Source of the DNA: Gonocerus acuteangulatus
Taxonomy: Eukaryota; Arthropoda; Insecta; Hemiptera; Coreidae
Direction of reading: 5' to 3'
DNA length: 64,000 nt
Assembly (NCBI GenBank): GCA_946811695.1
Contig: OX328130.1
Location: forward strand, 72,511,232 to 72,575,231
Shown here: in pieces, positions 11,603 to 24,515 of the stretch
Layout: every line of letters starts with the position of its first letter
Numbering within the stretch: the first letter of the stretch is position 1
The notes under the pieces: generated by a model
What the model was told of the DNA's origin: nothing
What the model saw: the letters and a program-made list of their open reading frames with translations, nothing else
Databases searched by the model: none
Program-made: the position numbers and the translations under genes

Positions 11603-11636
11603 GACGTTTCGGCTACTCATTGGTAGCCTTCGTCAG
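11603..11636 (-). ncRNA. Hammerhead ribozyme core motif
   Basis: On the minus strand: CTGACGA, stem II GGCTAC / GTAGCC closing a six-base loop, GAAA, then CGTC. These are the invariant core bases, with a very short stem III (ACGU) that would need dimer pairing. The opposite copy is at 12912-12945. Confidence 0.75.
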
Positions 11637-11819
11637 CTAAAATGACAAGAAAAACAGAAATTAATACAAAAAAAATGTATAATTGAGATAAGTAATAGAA
11701 CTATAAATACACTTAACTTATTATAAAAGAACAATTTGGTCTAAAATTATCAGAATGAGTAGAATGAAAATCAGAAGAAACATAACAAAATACAGCTGAA
11801 ATTACGACCGGTATGAGTA

Positions 11820-12660
<841 letters not shown>

Positions 12661-12911
12661 AAAGGTAGTATCTTATCTGTTTGTTACTATTAGCACCTAT
12701 ATACTCGTACCTATATACTTATATAAACTTCAATATAATAGCCTTTTTTCTTCTTTTTTTTGTTATGTTTCTTCTGATTTTCTTCTCATTCTAAGAATTT
12801 CAGACCAAATTGTTCTTTTATAATAAGTTAATTAATTGTATTTATAGTTCTATTACTTATCTCAATTATACATTTTTTCTGTATTAATTTCTGTTTTTCT
12901 TGTCATTTTAG

Positions 12912-12945
12912 CTGACGAAGGCTACCAATGAGTAGCCGAAACGTC
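12912..12945 (+). ncRNA. Hammerhead ribozyme core motif
   Basis: CTGACGA (12912-12918), stem II with loop CAATGA (12920-12937), GAAA (12938-12941), then CGTC. Identical to the copy on the other strand at 11603-11636. Confidence 0.75.
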
Positions 12946-13293
12946 CAAAATATAGATTTTTTTTCAACAAAAATCATAATGAGGTTTCTTTAGCCGAATC
13001 CCAACCATTCCATCTTTACTTATCACCTCGACGGCTAACTAACTAATCATAATGATAGAAAGATGTAGGTAACACGACACTTCGCCTTGTTTCTCTGGTT
13101 AGCCTTTAGTTCTCTCACAGTTTCAAGTTAAAGTGAATAGCACCATCATCTATGAAAAATTCAATGTCCGATTTGAAGGGCGAAACCCGGGTCTGAAACT
13201 CCACTCCAAGCATTTAGTTACCAATAAATTACTCATATAAATTATAATTAAAACATTGAATGGCATTTGGACATTTTTTCAATAAGGAATATA

Positions 13294-13760
13294 AATCAGC
13301 ATTCCATAGAGTAAACATTCGCCTTTGCTATCCTAAAGCACTTCTAGAACATTGCATACTTGCAATTGGTTTATGAATCAGCATTCCATAGAGTAAACAT
13401 TCGCCTTTGCTATCCTAAAGCACTTCTAGAACATTGCATACTTGCAATTGGTTTATGAATCAGCATTCCATAGAGTAAACATTCGCCTTTGCTATCCTAA
13501 AGCACTTCTAGAACATTGCATACTTGCAATTGGTTTATGAATCAGCATTCCATAGAGTAAACATTCGCCTTTGCTATCCTAAAGCACTTCTAGAACATTG
13601 CATACTTGCAATTGGTTTATGAATCAGCATTCCATAGAGTAAACATTCGCCTTTGCTATCCTAAAGCACTTCTAGAACATTGCATACTTGCAATTGGTTT
13701 ATGAATCAGCATTCCATAGAGTAAACATTCGCCTTTGCTATCCTAAAGCACTTCTAGAAC
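13294..13760. repeat. 82-bp tandem array, about 5.7 units
   Basis: The unit starts AATCAGCATTCCATAGAGTA and includes CACTTCTAGAACATTGC. The copies look identical, implying recent expansion or homogenisation. Confidence 0.97.
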
Positions 13761-13799
13761 TTCGACTTCGGCGGGCAATGGTAACCTTGTAGTTTTTTG

Positions 13800-14045
13800 G
13801 CCTAAAACACAAACAAACTTTGACTTCGATTTCCCAACAATACACCAAAAACATGCCACGCAGAGAGCAGACCATTTTTTCTGTATGCTTTTGGGGTCAC
13901 TGAATCCTAAACCCCAGCATCTCTTGGTTTAGGCCCAGCCTCCAAAAAACTCAAAATTTTACAATATAAAGGCTATTTTACACTATAATCTTGTTATTCG
14001 AGTCGTTAACAAAAATAAACTTTTTTCTGTGTGCTAACTCTCAGT
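13800..14045. mobile_element. MITE-like repeat related to 31183-31752
   Basis: GCAGAGAGCAGACCAT, a TTTGGGGTCACTGAATCC block and the AAACTCAAAATTTTA block match one half of the inverted-repeat element at 31.2-31.75 kb. Confidence 0.6.
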
Positions 14046-14569
14046 ATCATTTCTGAATGCGGAGATTCGCGGTAAGTTTGAGAATAAGCGGGGAGGAGAG
14101 CTTTGTACAACCCATTAAGTTAAGAGTGGTAGGAGAGGACGGGTGTGGAGAGAGGTGTCATAAAAGTGAGGTGATAATGGAAGGAAGGCAGGTATGAAGG
14201 GTTTTATTTCTTTATTGGAGGGGAGATGTGGGTTTAAACAGGATGTTTTTAATAAATGGAAAATGACTTATTCATCAATTTTGTCATCAACTGAACTATT
14301 TTCTTGATGGATAACTACAGATTCTGAAAGGAGGCGTTTTCAATGTTGGATCCAGTGGAAAAGGTAGAGAATTGGTCAGTCAAAGTTATGTCCGTCTGTG
14401 GTGGTATTTCCTCTACATGAAAAACTTTTTATGTAGTGACTTTCCGATTTTCTATTTCCAAGCCTCACTACGGTAAAAATTGTTTGTTTTTAGCTTGCTT
14501 CCTCCCTACATAGGGAGAAACCCCCCCTTATAAGGTTGATTCCATGACACAGCATGGAAGTGCCGAAAA
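14046..14569. other. Unassigned stretch
   Basis: Contains G-rich segments (14080-14230) but no recognised gene or repeat. Confidence 0.3.
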
Positions 14570-15180
14570 TTTTACGTTTCAGAACCCATATATCTCGAAA
14601 ACTCATTTTCGTTTTGGGAACTTGAAATTGTTGGATTCAATTGAAATATTATCAAGATTTTTGAAATTCATCTAAGATATGATGCTTAAATTTTGGTTAA
14701 ATTTGGAGTTCGAATGCTTACTGATTTCTATACAAAAAATATTCTGATGTAATTGTCGATGGGGCGATGTCTTTTGGAGAAATAAGTGCTTAAACCCTAA
14801 AGGTATTTCGTTTTGTTTTTTTTTTCAGCGATTTTTATCTCTGTTTACCTAACTTTGAAGTGGTTATTGTTTTTTAAATTAATTCAATTTATCAGTAAAA
14901 TGAGTCTTCTAGCGAAACAAGGTAAGAAAATGAGAAACGTCGTTGCAGTGTTTCCAAGAGCGAACGTTGAAACAGAAGATGGAGTAAGTTCCGCTTGGAA
15001 TATTATATACCAGATTCGGCACTTAAAATCTTATATTACTTGTATTTTATATTTCATTATATATTTTTCAAGAATAATCAAAACATATCCATAACTGCTT
15101 TCTATATATTTTAATGGAACTATGGGATATGAACGAAACAGCGCTAAGATGAGGCAGTTCCAACAAGTCGGACTTTTTTT
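14570..15180 (+). mobile_element. Dispersed repeat (family C), copy 2, with exon-like segment
   Basis: It has the CGATGGGGCGATGTC / AAATAAGTGCTT block and then an ATG segment (14900-14998) reading MSLLAKQ, GKKMRNVVAVFPRANVETE. A perfect splice-donor-like CAAG|GTAAGA lies after AAACAAG. The tail has AAGATGAGGCAG. The same order occurs at 28975-29850. Origin unknown. Confidence 0.6.
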
Positions 15181-15554
15181 ATACATCGATCGCTATTGAA
15201 ACGTGACTCAGACTTATTAACATACACAGGGAAAAAAAATGGATTGATTATTTCAAAGGCTGATTTGCATTCTACCTGACTAAGCATTTGATGACAGATA
15301 AGACCAGAAACTACTGTCTAATGTTAATTCTAATCATAAATCGGAATCAGACTTACAAGCAGTTCTAACAGCATTCTATTCGTGTTGGTATGTCGGCGAG
15401 AAAAGGATATTTCACAAGATTGAGGGGCCATTTTCATGAGCTACCTGTGGTGAACTGCATTTTCGACGTTCTGCCAAATAAAATTGGTTCCCCAAACCAA
15501 AATGGCAAAATGTCATGTTTGTAACCTCAAAAGCTATAATATATTTCTTCGGAA
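15181..15554. other. Unassigned stretch
   Basis: Nothing recognised. Confidence 0.3.
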
Positions 15555-16672
15555 GGTTATAATATTTATAATTTATGATTTTTTATAGTTTTTATAAAAC
15601 TGAAAACACAAACATACTCCTATGTACAGACTCACTCAGTTCTTTACGCTCCCTCGATAATATTTATACTAACCACCCAATAATTAAACAGATATACGAA
15701 CAATTACACAGACTCAGGAATCACACACTTACACTATTATGGCTACCCGGACACGAGGATATCGGACTAAGTACATCAGTAGACAAACATGCAAAAGACG
15801 CAACAAATAAACAGATCGTAGACATTGAAAACATAACGTTAGATGATTTAGTTCACACACTACGCACACATACATTTAACGACTGGTTGCATCACTGGCT
15901 ACAAACAAACAACAAATTATCACAAATTAAGAACACAGTAAAAGCATGGAGTATCGAACAACATACCTTGACAAGAAGAGACCAAGTAGTACTAACCAGA
16001 CTTCGCATTGGACACTCGTTGCTCACACATAATTACCTCATGGAGAAAAAAAGACAAACCGATATGCAGAGTTTGTAACACAACACTGACAATTAAACAC
16101 ATACTCACTGAATGTAAAAGACGCGACAAACTGAACATTCCACACGACCTACAAGAACTTCTCACAGAGGGTAGTCCATACATAAACTCTATACTCCAAT
16201 ATTTAAAACACATAAACATTTACCACAGAATTTGAGGAAACGAAAGATATTTTAAGATTATTTTTATTTATTTATTTATTTTTATTTTATTTTTTATTTT
16301 TTTTATTTTTTTCTCCCTATTATGTAATTATTACTCAATTTTGCTTGGTCATTAATGGAAAACCACAACATGTAGCATCCTCCATGACCTAATAAATAGT
16401 TAAATAATGGCAGTTAGTTTTAGTGATAAGTTATGTAAATACATTAACTATAGTTCAAATAGCAAGGCTCTAAATAATGTTTAGCAATTAATTCTTAACA
16501 CAAACCTACTAACTTTTGTCTTATGCTCTCCTTAAACTTTTTTTTTTTTGTTTGTATTCAGTACTATAAGTTACTGTTAATTGTGAATACATAAATTTGT
16601 ATTTTTTACTGTATCTTAAAAAAAAAGAGCAAGTCGCCATCGTTGCGAAGCTCGTAAAATAAATAAATAATA
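15555..16672 (+). pseudogene. LINE 3' fragment with RNase H domain (I/Jockey group)
   Basis: The frame at 15590-16078 reads LLCTDSLSSLRSLDN and TLLWLPGHEDIGLSTSVDKHAK, the typical RNase H D and HxGxxxxDxxAK blocks of I-type LINEs, then RRDQVVLTRLRIGHSLLTHNY. After a frameshift near 16050 the other frame continues with CRVCNTTLTIKHILTEC, the C-terminal zinc knuckle, to the stop at 16235. A 3' UTR follows, ending in a hairpin (16628-16654) and (TAAA)n. It is 5'-truncated and shifted, so inactive. Confidence 0.85.
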
Positions 16673-17059
16673 TATTATAGTTTTTCTTTTCAGTGTTTCA
16701 CTTGTTATTTTCAAAATTTATATTTTTATCGTCTTAATTATCTTTAACATTTAACAGATTTTATATAAAATAAAAAAAATAAGGAATGGTTTATTAATTG
16801 ATTCAATGATATTCAAATGCACATTCTGCCTTCATTTATTTGCAATTCTCACTGGAAAATAAATTCCTACATTTCGTGAATACAAAATTTCCATAACAAA
16901 AAAAGAAATTCCTGTTAATTAAAAATGTTGATCCATTTGGAGAGGAGGTTTACCAGATACCTATCTTGCAATCTCAATAGCTACATTTCTACAGAAAGTG
17001 CTTAAATGACTTATGAAGCTTTAAATATGAAATCATGTCAAAGTTTCCTATCTCAGGAT

Positions 17060-17295
17060 AATATACTTCCCATTTATTCTAATCCAAAATATCGTATTTG
17101 ATTAATAATTATTTTATTATATTTTCATTCGTATTCATTTTACATGCATTTTCTGTTACTTTTGTAACATTCTTACTGATTTTTGGCTTATAAATTTCTT
17201 TGTTGTTATTTTTTATGAATTATGCTAGGGAAGATCACCATCGCTGCGGTGCTCTTCAAACCAATAACTAAATATGAAATGGATGGATGGATGGA
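17060..17295 (+). mobile_element. LINE 3' end (related terminus) with (ATGG)n
   Basis: GAAGATCACCATCGCTGCGGTGCTCTTC (17230-17257, a hairpin) parallels the hairpin at 16628-16654, and (ATGG)n follows at 17278-17297. No coding part is seen. Confidence 0.5.
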
Positions 17296-17550
17296 TTTGG
17301 TGTTTAAGGGCAGAAAACATCTAGGTCCTCACCGCCCTGAAGTGTAGTGTTAGAGAGTCGTGTATATGTCGTGAAAGGGTTAGTAATTTGTGTTTAGGAC
17401 AGTGCATGACAATGAACTGTTATTTTGATAACTTGTATTCAATTTTCTTTTTTAACTAATATCATTGCTTACCACTAACTTACTAGGTAATAGAACTATT
17501 TGTACTAAAAGTAATACTAATATACACTACAGCACTATCAATACAAATAA

Positions 17551-17659
17551 TAGACTACATAACAAATAATAGACTACATAACAAATAATAGACTACATAA
17601 CAAATAATAGACTACATAACAAATAATAGACTACATAACAAATAATAGGCTACATAACC
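17551..17659. repeat. 19-bp tandem array, nearly six units
   Basis: The unit is TAGACTACATAACAAATAA; the last copy has a G change. Confidence 0.95.
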
Positions 17660-18300
17660 ATATTAATATTTACTTATTTATTTTCCCCCCTCTTGTATAG
17701 TTTTTTTATTTATTTATTTTTTATATTTTTTATTTTATTTTTTATTTTTTTTATTTATTTATTTATTTTTGTTTATTTTTTTCCTTTATGTATAATTTTA
17801 TTTGATATCTTTTTTAATACATATATTTTTTTTATGTATATATTTTTTTTCCTCTTTTTGTAATTTTTTATATATCAATTTTTTTTTTTTTTTTTACTAA
17901 TACACTAACTAACTAATACAAACTAAGTAACTAATAAAAACTAAACATAACTAATACAACTATTTGTACTAAAAATAATGCTAATGTGAGCAATATTAAT
18001 ACTAAAACTATACTACATAACAAAATTTATAATAATGCCAATTGTAAATCAAACTAGCACACGTATATACACATACGCCCACGTTCATACAATCGTACAC
18101 CCACATATGAAATATGAAATGAGTGGTGCGACCTTCAAGTAAGAACCTCAACTCTCCATACACAGGCTTGTGGTTTCGATTTTCACAATGATTGATGACT
18201 TTTCTTTCCATGTCAGGAAAACCATTACACCTATCCTGGCTGGAAAAGGTTGATGACCTATATCATATAACACAGGTCAGCAGTCAAGAGTCAGTATAGG
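17660..18300. other. T-rich low-complexity region and unassigned DNA
   Basis: Runs of T and TTTA (17690-17900), then unassigned sequence with a 67-codon minus-strand open frame of no known family. Confidence 0.4.
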
Positions 18301-18319
18301 ATTTTTTGACCTTTTTATT

Positions 18320-18700
18320 TTTATTTAAAGCTTTGATAGGCTAGGTCAAAAACGTCTTCCAGCTGTCTGTCTGTATGTTTGTTCTTTGTACAAATCCACA
18401 CCGTTTGACCGATTTTGACCAAACTTGGCACGCAGGTAGATCTTGATACGGGGACTGTCATAGGCTAGGTCAAAAACGTCTTCCAGCTGTCTGTCTGTAT
18501 GTTTGTTCTTTGTACAAATCCACACCGTTAGACGGATTTTGACCAAACTTGAAACACATGTAGATCTTGATACAGGGACTGTCATAGGCTAGGTTATTTG
18601 AGTTATTAGATTTTTATATTACTTATTTGGGACCCTAATTTATTTTTGCTTTTCTAGATGCAGAAAGTAGGTGTAGCATGGGAAGCCAGGTAACAGCTTA
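18320..18700 (+). mobile_element. Non-autonomous Helitron (diverged)
   Basis: It holds two tandem copies of a unit with CAGCTGTCTGTCTGTATG, ACAAATCCACACCGTT and TTTTGACCAAACTTG, then GATGCAGAAAGTAGGTGTAG and GGTAACAGCTTAT. These match the complete Helitron at 35132-35565. Confidence 0.75.
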
Positions 18701-19032
18701 TGTAAAATAAATTAATATCTTTAAGGATATAGTGCCCAATCTTTTAAAGAATAATTTATTGAAAAACGTTTTTACAACGAAGCTTCATGAGTTTCAAACT
18801 TAATGGAGCGAGATATGCTTAAGAGTTTAGGCCCTACATTCCTATATTGATGGACTTATGAAACTTTAACAAGTTGTAGTGAAATATTTCATAATTCCGA
18901 GATGTTCGTAGATGGAGACGCGCCGTCTAGACGTTAAAAGGTAGGACGTCTACATGCCAGTTTGCAGTTGATTGTTGTTACATCAGTAAACATTACACGA
19001 TTGCCCATGTTTTTCACAGAAATATGACACAC

Positions 19033-19036
<4 letters not shown>

Positions 19037-19082
<46 letters not shown>
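19037..19082. repeat. (AT)n microsatellite
   Basis: Pure AT repeat directly before the SINE at 19083. Confidence 0.95.
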
Positions 19083-19084
<2 letters not shown>

Positions 19085-19425
19085 GGACGAGGTTAGCTCA
19101 GTGGTAGAGCACTCGACTAATGAACTGGAGGACCAGGTCCAAAACCCGAGCGCGCACTAAAGATTTTTTCTTCTAGTGCTGCCGTTCGAGGGTTGTATTT
19201 GGGGTCCCAGATCGTCCCTAGGCTCACCCAGCTTTTAATTCATTTAATTAATAATGGGTACCTTGGGTGCTAATGACTCTGGCAGTCGAAGCAGCCAAGG
19301 GGAAAATCAGGCGGCCGGAGCATAGTGTTGACCACACTATCTCCCTAGTGTGCCGTACGGTCAAGAATCAGATACCTCTACAGTATCTGCCCCTCTGGGC
19401 TCTTGTGGCCTGTTACGGGACTGAT
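19083..19425 (+). mobile_element. tRNA-derived SINE (family T1)
   Basis: The head GGTTAGCTCAGTGGTAGAGC is a tRNA D-arm/A box, with a B-box-like GGTCCAAAACC 45 bp on. The body carries GGGTGCTAATGACTCTGGC and AATCAGATACCTCTACAGT. It sits between two (AT)n tracts, suggesting insertion into a microsatellite. A diverged copy is at 27594. Confidence 0.85.
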
Positions 19426-19427
19426 TT

Positions 19428-19602
<175 letters not shown>

Positions 19603-19939
19603 GCAAAACTTCAGGAGCGTGTAGGGGACCAAAAAACTAAGACAAAAAGTCCTTTAGAGATTTGCCTGTTTTTGCTTCGTTTTGGAGAAAATCGCAAAAC
19701 AAGAAACGAGACAAGTTTTCATTTTTGTACTTACTTCTTTAAATTTTCAATGGAAAGAAATTGTCATTGCGAATTTTTTCAAGAGACCAATTGCTAAAAT
19801 TCAATCGATTATTGCTGATACAGTTTTCGTAATACTTGCGCGCCGATTCACAAATAGAAGAATGCTAAAGCGACAAGTCTATTTGTTAACTTTTAATAGG
19901 CAAGAAGAGACTGGGCCATTCTTACTTCATTTTTAGTAA

Positions 19940-20150
19940 TTGGTCCGGGGGGGGGGGAGGTCTGGTATAACCGGGGAAATTGGGGAAATATTAACAACCT
20001 AGAACTTGGAAACCATAGCCAACCAAAACGCCGCCCCCCCCCCCCAAAATATATTTTTTTCTCAACTAACTGATTTTATTTTTGAGGTTTTTATGAAACA
20101 TTTTTACCTATTAAATAAAAATTTAAGCCCTTATAAACGCCCATGGCCAT
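19940..20150. mobile_element. Diverged MITE relative of 21707-21978
   Basis: G-run, CCAACCAAAACGC, C-run, and ATAAACGCCCATGG at the end follow the order seen in the 21.7 and 24.2 kb copies. Confidence 0.45.
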
Positions 20151-20210
20151 GTGTCATGATGGATGAAAATTGGAAGACTTTTATCAAACATTCTGTCAAC
20201 CTCAGAACAC

Positions 20211-21270
20211 AACCTCAAAACCTTCGTTCGTTTGCGAGTCTATACAACCTCAAAACCTTCGTTCGTTTGCGAGTCTATACAACCTCAAAACCTTCGTTCG
20301 TTTGCGAGTCTATACAACCTCAAAACCTTCGTTCGTTTGCGAGTCTATACAACCTCAAAACCTTCGTTCGTTTGCGAGTCTATACAACACCAAAACCTTC
20401 GTTCGTCTGCGAGTCTATACAACCTCAAAACCTTCGTTCGTCTGCGAGTCTATACAACCTCAAAACCTTCGTTCGTTTGCGAGTCTATACAACCTCAAAA
20501 CCTTCGTTCGTTTGCGAGTCTATACAACCTCAAAACCTTCGTTCGTTTGCGAGTCTATACAACCTCAAAACCTTCGTTCGTTTGCGAGTCTATACAACCT
20601 CAAAACCTTCGTTCGTTTGCGAGTCTATACAACCTCAAAACCTTCGTTCGTCTGCGAGTCTATACAACCTCAAAACCTTCGTTCGTTTGCGAGTCTATAC
20701 AACCTCAAAACCTTCGTTCGTTTGCGAGTCTATACAACCTCAAAACCTTCGTTCGTTTGCGAGTCTATACAACCTCAAAACCTTCGTTCGTCTGCGAGTC
20801 TACACAGCCTCAAAACCTTCGTTCGTTTGCGAGTCTATACAACCTCAAAACCTTCGTTCGTTTGCGAGTCTATACAACCTCAAAACCTTCGTTCGTTTGC
20901 GAGTCTATACAACCTCAAAACCTTCGTTCGTTTGCGGGTCTATACAACCTCAAAACCTTCGTTCGTTTGCGAGTCTATACAACCTCAAAACCTTCGTTCG
21001 TTTGCGAGTCTATACAACCTCAAAACCTTCGTTCGTTTGCGAGTCTATACAACCTCAAAACCTTCGTTCGTTTGCGAGTCTATACAACCTCAAAACCTTC
21101 GTTCGTTTGCGAGTCTATACAACCTCAAAACCTTCGTTCGTTTGCGAGTCTATACAACATCAAAACCTTCGTTCGTCTGCGAGTCTATACAACCTCAAAA
21201 CCTTCGTTCGTCTGCGAGTCTATACAACCTCAAAACCTTCGTTCGTTTGCGAGTCTATACAACCTCAAAA
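20211..21270. repeat. 35-bp minisatellite, 30 units, stop-free in three + frames
   Basis: The unit is AACCTCAAAACCTTCG plus TTCGTTTGCGAGTCTATAC. Thirty units span 20211-21260. Since 35 is not a multiple of 3 and the unit has no stop in any + frame, all three frames stay open for over 1 kb (a 433-codon ORF from 20006). The minus strand has stops. Variants (CTGCG, GCGGG, CACAGCC) are scattered. I take it as a satellite, not a gene. Confidence 0.95.
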
Positions 21271-21299
21271 AATCTATGCAGATGAAAGTGAACTAAAAT

Positions 21300-21706
21300 T
21301 AAAATAGTCATTAGTCATTAATAAACAAAAAAAAAAAAAATCTGAATTCATCAATGACGCAGAGAAAATGAAATGATTCAATGAGAAAGAATGTCAAGAT
21401 GACACTCATTCATCAAGCAGATATCACAATATATACAGAAATATATCATTCATATTTAGCTCCCACGAGGCAGATATTTACACAAAGCACGATAACAAGC
21501 TGTTTACACACGGAGCCACTTGTGTAATTACTTCCTCGTCTCGAAATAATTCATGTGATTTCTTACACAAGTGGCCTCAATTCTAAATAATGAGGGATAT
21601 TGGACATTTTAAATTTTGGGGTTTCCTGTAATAAGCGTCTTAAAAAGCAGATTTATAGGGCATTTATTTGTTTATATTATAAATTGCACTGCAACACACA
21701 AAAAAA
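21300..21706. other. Unassigned stretch with a small inverted repeat
   Basis: CACACGGAGCCACTTGTGTAA (about 21510) and TTACACAAGTGGCCTC (about 21563) can pair as a hairpin. Nothing else recognised. Confidence 0.35.
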
Positions 21707-21978
21707 CATATAAGGGGGGCTGAGAGGGCTGCAGCCCCACCCCCGAAATTTTGATTTGATCGGTAAAAATTTCATAAGACCCTTTTAAATAAATTAAATA
21801 TGATCATTTAGTTCATAAAACATATTCTATTTTGGGTGTAATAGCGATTAAGTAGGCTAAAACTCTTCCAAGATCTAAATTGTTAGTATTCCATACACCG
21901 GAAGTGGTCTCAGCTCCTCCCCCCCCCCCGACATTTTCCCAGCCCCCTCCGAAATTATTTTCTATATACGCCCATGCA
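21707..21978. mobile_element. MITE with TATACGCCCATG terminus
   Basis: It is the reverse complement of 24238-24515. Shared blocks are GGGCTGCAGCCC, TTTTGATTTGATCGGTAAA, ATTTTGGGTGTAATAGCG and CTCCGAAATTATTT. The end is TATATACGCCCATG. Confidence 0.8.
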
Positions 21979-22085
21979 CAAAAAAAAGAAAACTGTTTAG
22001 ACCCAGGTAGCAGACCATGTTTACTGTATGTTTCTGGGGTCGCAGAATCCAAATCCGGGGTCAGAAAACCAAATCGTGTCTGTTG
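21979..22085. mobile_element. Fragment of the 31183-31752 MITE family
   Basis: GCAGACCATGTTTACTGTATG, TGGGGTCGCAGAATCC and GGGGTCAGAAAA match that element. It abuts the preceding MITE. Confidence 0.65.
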
Positions 22086-22582
22086 GTTAAATGAATTTTA
22101 ATATAGGTAATCTTTGTTTATTAATTGGTTTATCACACTTCTCAGCAATGTGCCACCGACCAACTGGTGAGGAATTTGCGTTGTTATGCAGCTCCTGCGT
22201 GACGGAGTTTCTTTTAATGTGACGCTCATTAAAAATTCAGTGTAGTTATAAAAAAACAACACATTTGACGTCAATAGTTAAGCAATGTTTATAGTTTTCT
22301 AGAAATAACACGTACATTTCATCGTCGAAATGTACACTAGTTTTCTTAAAGTTCCGATAAGGTTCGTGGAAAATGATAAAGGTGTTTTCCCTAAAGCATG
22401 ACTTATCAGGGATTCCAAAGGTTTTCTTGAGACGCGGAAAGCAGAAACATCAATGCCTCTGCATTCCGGGAGGGAGTAAGTCAAGCTACATGATTAAGGA
22501 GCTCGGCCTTCATGTAGGAATGTGACAAATATGAGGTGCAATTTATGGGTTTGAGGAAAATTTGTAAAACTAGGGACAAAAC

Positions 22583-22586
<4 letters not shown>
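22086..22586. other. Unassigned stretch
   Basis: No recognisable gene. Confidence 0.3.
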
Positions 22587-22661
<75 letters not shown>

Positions 22662-22837
22662 CTGGAGCGGAACAAAGGCAATTTGCAAATTACGTCAGCT
22701 TTGAGAAAAATATTAATATTAATGAATAAATTATAATAAATACTAATAACATAAAGAAGTAAATATAATTTGAACAGTAAAAGTAAAAATAAATTTAAAT
22801 ATAAAAATTGGAATTAAATATTCATTTTCCCCATATG

Positions 22838-22897
<60 letters not shown>
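22587..22897. repeat. Two (AT)n microsatellites (22587-22660 and 22842-22897)
   Basis: Pure AT repeats separated by A-rich sequence; they explain the YI-repeat open frames here. Confidence 0.95.
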
Positions 22898-22901
<4 letters not shown>

Positions 22902-23034
22902 CTGTAGTTTGTAAATATTTAAATGTACATTGTCTACAAATTGGTGCTTCTAGTTCAGTCATTACGTGACTGTGGGTAAGTAGAATAAAAAAAAAAATTA
23001 GAAAAAATTTGAGATAAAAAAAAATACATACCTA

Positions 23035-23074
<40 letters not shown>

Positions 23075-23330
23075 ATTTATGAGCACCCCGCATTGACAGC
23101 GTTTCGCCCCATACCTACATTTAATAAAATCAAATTACAAAACATTAAAAAAAAAAAATAAATAAAAAAAAAATAACCGAAAATATTTTGTACGAATGAA
23201 TGAGCACTAAATTAAATAAATTAAGGGGAAAAATAAAAAGATCCATGAAGTATGAGGGAAAAATAGAGAGAAGAACATCGGATAAATATAAATAGAAGGA
23301 TATTTATTTTGTTAGCCTAAAGCTAAGATG
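22898..23330. other. A/T-rich region with a retroelement-like 3' end
   Basis: A T-run (23039-23067) followed by ATTTATTTATGAGCACC and GCGTTTCGCCCC looks like a minus-strand retroelement 3' end with an A-tail. The remainder is A-rich and unassigned. Confidence 0.35.
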
Positions 23331-23334
23331 GAAC

Positions 23335-23480
23335 AGTCCGTGCCTGAGGAGTTCGATTCTCGCCAGGGGTGGTGGATTTTTTTAGCCCTATCCTTACTAT
23401 AAAAGGGTGGTAACCTATAGATGCCTCGTCCCAACATCCTGCTTCAATTTTAAATGGACGTTAAAATTTAAATTCATATT
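23335..23480 (+). mobile_element. tRNA-headed SINE-like element
   Basis: CCGTGCCTGAGG, B-box-like GAGTTCGATTCTCGCC, then AAAAGGGTGGTAACCTATAG and AATGGACGTTAAAATT. Opposite-strand relative at 9770-9960. Confidence 0.6.
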
Positions 23481-24237
23481 TTTTCTTCTAAAAGTGACGT
23501 CATAAAAGCTTATGATTCTCAATAAATCAGTAATACCTGGCCGATTTATGTCATTCATAAATAATAACCTAAAAGCTCTGCGATGTATAAGTAACAACAA
23601 AAATTAAACATCAATTTAAAAGGATTTTTTATTTAATTGAAATTAGCTATAAATTTTGTTCTCTCTCATTGAAACAGTGAAAAATGATATTGACCCATTT
23701 TAATGGTATACATTTTTAATAAATGTTATACCATTAAAATAAAATTATATACATGCAAATGTAACTGGCACACTTATTATAGGTTAATTAGCTTGCTTTA
23801 TTCATTAAGTGTTAAATTGTCATTATGAGTAGCCATAATGTTTTTTCAAATACTTTTTTTTTATCAAACACTAAAAATTAGCATGGAGTAACTTCCTTGT
23901 TCAAGGACTTTTGATGAATAATCTTGCATGTACATTTTTTAGAGGGATTTGGACGTGTTGAATAGAATAAAACCATTTTCACGGCAATATAATTAAGATT
24001 AGGTAAACTTACTAAAACTAGAAAAGAAAATTTCATCAGGACTAAGATATATAAATTTTGGTTACTTCTGAAGTAGCCAAAAATTTGTAAAATGTTACAA
24101 ATTCACTATCAACAGTCATGAGAAGTTTTGGAATTTTTGTGTAATTTATAAACAATATATGAAAAACTGGTCACGGAGAAAAAGATCATTCAAAATCCTA
24201 GTCAATTTTGTACAAAACGTTGCGAGGCTTTTTTAGG
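23481..24237. other. Unassigned AT-rich stretch
   Basis: A short inverted repeat (TATACATTTTTAATAAATG / ATGTTATACC region, 23707-23740) is present. No gene seen. Confidence 0.3.
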
Positions 24238-24515
24238 ACTCATGGGCGTATATAGGAAATAATTTCGGAGGGGCTGGGAAAATTTCCGGGGGAGGGACTG
24301 AGACCATTTCCGGTGTATGGAATGGACTAACTATTTAGATCTTGGAAGAGTTTTAGCCAACTGAAACGCTATTACACCCAAAATAGAATATTTGTTATGA
24401 ACTAAATTATCTTATTTAATTTATTTTTAAGGGTTTTATAAAATGTTTACCGATCAAATCAAAATTTTGGGGGGCTGCAGCCCACTCAGCCCCACCCCAT
24501 TATATACGCCCATGA
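24238..24515. mobile_element. MITE with GGGCGTATATAG terminus
   Basis: Ends CATGGGCGTATATAG and TATATACGCCCATG form terminal inverted repeats; the interior matches 21707-21978 reversed. Confidence 0.85.

Noticed and set aside
13294..13760. CRISPR array
   Set aside because: Identical 82-bp head-to-tail units without spacers; a simple tandem duplication.
20006..21307. 433-codon ORF and two overlapping ORFs of over 370 codons
   Set aside because: All come from one 35-bp repeat with no stops; no conserved domain or start context supports a gene.
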